Origin: Atopobiaceae bacterium UBA7016
GTDB taxonomy: Bacteria; Actinomycetota; Coriobacteriia; Coriobacteriales; Atopobiaceae
Reading direction: 5' to 3'
Assembly: GCA_002449555.1 (NCBI GenBank)
Contig: DJXA01000084.1
Location: 1 to 34,516, forward strand
Length of the DNA: 34,516 bases
A program made the translations under genes and the position numbers. This document shows positions 31,508-34,516 of the stretch, in pieces. The notes beneath the pieces are model-generated. The model saw only the letters and a program-made list of their open reading frames with translations, had not been told where the DNA came from and did not search any database. Within the stretch, counting starts at the first letter, position 1; the number at the start of each line of letters is the position of its first letter.

Positions 31508-32910
31508 ATGGCAAGGGATTGGAACAAGCTCGCCGCTGAGATCGTGGACCTGGTAGGAGGCGAGGCCAACATCAACTCGATCACGCACTGCATCACGCGC
31601 CTGCGCTTCCAACTCAAGGACGAGTCCGTCGCAAACGACGAGGCAATCAGCGCGCTTGACGGCGTCATTCAGGTGATGCACGCCAACGGCCAGTATCAGG
31701 TGGTCATTGGTTCGCAGGTCGAGGCTGCCTACGACGCGGTGCTTGCCCTGCTGCCCAGCAAGGGCGCCGGCAGCGTGCCCGAGGACGACGCTGATGCCGC
31801 GAACAAGAGCATCAAGGACAAGCTCATGGACATCATCTCGGGCGTGTTCCTGCCCATGATCGGCGCCATGAGCGCTGCCGGCCTGATCAAGGCCTTGGCC
31901 GTCACCTTGTCTACGTTCGGCTTGGTCGACCCATCATCCACCACCTACACTGTCCTCAACTGCATGGCGATGGCTTCTTCCAGTTCCTGCCCCTGTTCCT
32001 CGGCTATACGGCAGCCCAGAAGCTTGGCGCCACGCCCTTCCTCGGCATGGCCGTGGGAGCCTTCCTCTGCCACCCCCAGATGGTGGCCCTGCAGAGCAAC
32101 CTTGACGCCGCCGCAGCCGCGGCTGCCACCGATCCGGTCATGGCGACGTTCTTCGGCATCCCGGTAATCCTCCCCGCCGCCGGGTACCTGCAGTCGGTCG
32201 TTCCCATCGTGCTCGCATGCGCCATGCTCGCCCCGCTGGAGAGGTTCTTCAGGCGCGTGATTCCCGAGGTGATACGTGGCGTCTTCGCACCGATGCTCTC
32301 GCTGCTCATCACCTGCGCCGCGACCGTCCTGGTTGTGGGTCCGGTTGCCAACACCCTGTCTAACCTCATCGCTCAGGGCCTGCTCGCCATCCTAAACGTC
32401 GCCCCCGCCATCGGCGGCGCTGCCATCGCCTTCGCCTGGCCGTTCCTCATCATCTTCGGCATGCACTGGGGCCTTATCCCCGTCATGATGGCCAACTTCG
32501 GCACCCTCGGCTACGACTTCATTGTGCCCCTCACCGTGGGCACCAACTTCGCCGTGGGCGCGGTGCTGCTTGCCGTCTTCCTCAAGACCAAGAAGAAGGA
32601 CCTCAAGGACACCTGCGTCGAGACGCTCGCCTCGGCATGGCTCGCTGGTGTGACCGAGCCGGGCATCTACGGCGTGCTGCTGCGCTTCAACCGCACCTTC
32701 ATCTGCATGGCCCTGGGTTGCGCCGTTGCCGGTGCCATCGGCGGCATTGCAAGCCTGCACCAGACCGTATTCCTCACTGCGTCGGTGCTCACGCTTCCCG
32801 CCCTCTATGGCGACATGGGCATCTGGCAGGTTGTCCAGGCGCTCGCTGCCGTCGTGGTCGCCTTCGTCCTCACGTACCTCTTTGGCTACAGCGACAAGAC
32901 GGCTGAGTAG
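31508..32910 (+). pseudogene. PTS beta-glucoside-type EIIBC, frameshifted
   Basis: The ATG at 31508 has AAGGGAAG upstream. The EIIB domain has the phosphorylated cysteine C28 in 'NSITHCITRLRFQL'. After 'MDIISGVFLPMIGAMSAAGL' the EIIC membrane domain begins, but the frame breaks at ATGGCGATGGC (31964-31974). One extra G restores 'CMGDGFFQFLPLFLGYTAAQ' and the rest, ending at 32910 with 'FGMHWGLIPVMMANFGTLGY' and 'WLAGVTEPGIYGVL'. The restored protein has about 467 residues with no EIIA domain, so it would rely on another EIIA. It lies upstream of an RpiR regulator and a glycosidase, suggesting import of a beta-galactoside or beta-glucoside. The lesion may be real or a one-base assembly error. 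Confidence 0.85.
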
Positions 32911-32926
32911 CTTCCTTTCTTTCGCC

Positions 32927-32951
32927 GACGCTCGCTCGCTTATCGAGCGTC
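32927..32951 (+). terminator. Hairpin after the PTS gene
   Basis: GACGCTCG and CGAGCGTC pair perfectly around nine bases, 17 bases after the PTS stop. A second stem follows at 32961-32990. Confidence 0.6.
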
Positions 32952-32960
32952 ACCTTCCGA

Positions 32961-32990
32961 GCGGGGTGTCTGCAGCGGCGGGCACCCCGC
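32961..32990 (+). terminator. Second hairpin before the RpiR gene
   Basis: GCGGGGTG and CACCCCGC form an eight-base stem. It lies between the PTS gene and the RpiR gene. TATTAT (33001-33006) just after it is a possible -10 box for the regulator, without a clear -35. Confidence 0.5.
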
Positions 32991-33084
32991 ACCCGCGCGA
33001 TATTATGTAGTTGCACATTTGTTGTCACTTACGGCGACATCCACGGCACGCCAAACGCCTCCTACGGACAGAAGGGATAGTCCC

Positions 33085-33930
33085 ATGGCACCAGAGAGCC
33101 TTTCCCCTTTCAGAAGGAAGAACTACAGCCTCGGGGGGAGGCTCATCCACGTGCTGAACGAGAACGACATCGACAGCACCTCGTACGCCATCGCCCGCTA
33201 CCTTCTGGACAACTACAGCCGCATCGGTGAGGTAGGCATCGAAGAGATCATGCAGACCTGCTTTGTGTCGCGCTCGGGGGTGCGCCGCTTCTACCGCTCG
33301 ATTGGCTTCGAGAATCTCTCTGATGCACGCGGCTACGCGGACGAGCACGCGCGTCTCAAGCGCCTGTACTGCGGCTACGCATCCGACACAGACTACGGAT
33401 ACAGCCTTGCCGAGCTTGTCGCTGAGTCCCTCGCCAACGTTGATCAGCTGCTCTACGACGGCAAGATTGACGAGCTCGCGCAGCTCATACATGACGCGCG
33501 CGAAGTGATAATCGTGGCTTCAGGGATGTCGGGAAGTGGCCTGGCCGACCTTCAGGCGGCCCTGAACGTCTTGGGCAAGACCCCGCTTGTGGTCACCGAC
33601 TCGACAAACCCCGAGGAGGTCATCGGCCGCATGGAGGAGGGCGATCTGCTGATCGTCATCTCCATAACGGGTTACTTTGCGGCACACTACGGCACGTGCA
33701 TCCGCAGCTGCAAGGCCACGACGGCACTGGTCACCACGTCTGAGGAGCCGGCGCTGCTGGGCGCCTTTAACCATCTTTATCGCCTGGGGCCCTACGTGGG
33801 CATGCGACATCGCTCGCCCTACTCCAGCTATGGCATCTCGTTTTTCTGCGAGCTGCTGTATATACGCTACTCGGCACTCTTCGCCCCCTGGGAGGAGAGG
33901 CCGGGCGACGGCGAGGTGTCCAAGAGTTGA
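33085..33930 (+). CDS. RpiR/MurR-family transcriptional regulator
   Basis: The protein has 281 residues from the ATG at 33085 (GAAGGGA upstream); the frame to 33019 lacks a ribosome site. An N-terminal helix-turn-helix of the RpiR type covers about 25-80 ('YAIARYLLDNYSRIGEVGIE', 'TCFVSRSGVRRFYRSIGF'). A SIS sugar-phosphate-binding domain follows ('VIIVASGMSGSGLADLQAAL', 'TDSTNPEEVIGRMEEGDLLI', 'SITGYFAAHY'). RpiR proteins sense phosphosugars and control sugar catabolism, so it likely controls the PTS gene before it and the glycosidase after it. The usual Ser/Thr loop (SxSG) is partly replaced. Confidence 0.9.
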   Translation: MAPESLSPFRRKNYSLGGRLIHVLNENDIDSTSYAIARYLLDNYSRIGEVGIEEIMQTCFVSRSGVRRFYRSIGFENLSDARGYADEHARLKRLYCGYASDTDYGYSLAELVAESLANVDQLLYDGKIDELAQLIHDAREVIIVASGMSGSGLADLQAALNVLGKTPLVVTDSTNPEEVIGRMEEGDLLIVISITGYFAAHYGTCIRSCKATTALVTTSEEPALLGAFNHLYRLGPYVGMRHRSPYSSYGISFFCELLYIRYSALFAPWEERPGDGEVSKS

Positions 33931-34019
33931 ACCACTTTTCCGGGGCATCCATGTGGGGCGCCCCGGCCGCTATTGTTGATGGTGAACCAAGACAGACTAC
34001 AGACGAAAGGGTGCGCACC

Positions 34020-34516
34020 ATGACCGAGAACAGCAGCTTCCCCCATATCGAGACCATTGACGGCAACGCCACGCTGGTGGTGGGCGGCAAGCCCTTCCTG
34101 ATGCGCGCCGGTGAGACGCACAACTCCACCGGGTCCAGCCTTTCCTGGATGGCGAAGGCGTGGGACAAGGCTGAGCAGCTGGGCATGAATACCCTGCTGG
34201 TGGCCGTCACGTGGGAGCTGGTGGAGCCCGAGGAGGGCGTCTTTGACTTCACGGGTGTGGACGCGCTGATTGACCAAGCCCGCGAGCGTGGCAGACACCT
34301 GGGACTGCTATGGTTTGGCGCCTGGAAGAACGGCCAGTGCATGTATGCGCCGGACTGGGTGCTCTCTGACCCCGACCGCTTCTGGCGCGCCGAGGCCGTA
34401 AAGGGCCAGCGCAAGACCACGCTCACCAACTTCTACAACATGCCGTACAGCACGCTTTCGGCCTTCTGCGAGGAGACGCTGAAGGCAGATGCGAACGCCT
34501 TCGCGCGCCTGATGGC
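34020..34516 (+). CDS. Beta-galactosidase-like glycosidase (GH35/DUF5597 type), partial
   Basis: The ATG at 34020 has GAAAGGGTG upstream, and the frame stays open to the window edge, so only the first 165 residues are seen. 'LVVGGKPFLMRAGETHNSTG' is the typical start of GH35/GH42-like galactosidases with a DUF5597 tail. 'LGMNTLLVAVTWELVEPEEG' and 'VFDFTGVDALIDQARERG' follow, like the first barrel strands of this clan. No signal peptide is seen, so it is cytoplasmic and could split the phosphorylated or free disaccharide brought in by the upstream PTS. The catalytic glutamates lie beyond the window. Confidence 0.85.
   Translation, partial: MTENSSFPHIETIDGNATLVVGGKPFLMRAGETHNSTGSSLSWMAKAWDKAEQLGMNTLLVAVTWELVEPEEGVFDFTGVDALIDQARERGRHLGLLWFGAWKNGQCMYAPDWVLSDPDRFWRAEAVKGQRKTTLTNFYNMPYSTLSAFCEETLKADANAFARLM

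Overview
The window is high-GC DNA with dense, mostly minus-strand operons, strong GGAGG-type ribosome binding sites and frequent GTG starts. The protein set and the comFC / structured RNA / hpf neighbourhood point to an actinobacterium of the class Coriobacteriia, probably a relative of Olsenella or Atopobium. This assignment is inferred from gene content and style, because no rRNA gene is present. I saw no tRNA, rRNA, CRISPR array, prophage or complete insertion sequence.

Layout. (1) 10-7789, all minus: an envelope operon (anchored DUF3298-like protein, anchored SurA-like protein, HEAT-repeat protein), a NYN-LOTUS RNA-binding protein, a beta-hydroxyacid dehydrogenase with a natural His8 tail, a DegV protein coupled to the ribosome hibernation factor hpf, and a solute-binding lipoprotein. 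(2) 7790-8250: a 460-base non-coding stretch with several nested stems, proposed as a raiA-type structured RNA, followed by a tandem hairpin repeat. (3) 8251-13595, minus: comFC, tatD, rsmA, metG and rsmI (housekeeping). (4) 13595-19171, minus: a catalytically degenerate GH5 protein, a GH13 alpha-glucosidase, a metallophosphoesterase and a large cytoplasmic ParB-like/BMP fusion. (5) 19265-24100: an accessory block where a DUF559-type nuclease, an Old Yellow Enzyme-type reductase and a Fic protein sit between copies of short palindromic repeats. (6) 24101-31182: redox and transport genes (aldo/keto reductase, MBL hydrolase, TetR, flavodoxin, MATE exporter, frameshifted UPF0303 gene, PrsW protease, iron-sulfur flavoprotein). 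(7) 31508-34516, plus: a sugar locus with a frameshifted PTS EIIBC gene, an RpiR regulator and the start of a family 35-like glycosidase.

The most striking feature is a dense set of at least five families of intergenic palindromes. Several genes (nuclease, Fic, GH13) have copies of the same family on both sides. The nuclease gene is enclosed by two nested repeat pairs, with the inner pair inverted. Some hairpins must also act as terminators, but the sequence conservation and the flanking pattern are more than termination needs and suggest repeat-mediated gene movement. Two apparent frameshifts (near 29323 and 31966) lie close together and could be real lesions or assembly errors.
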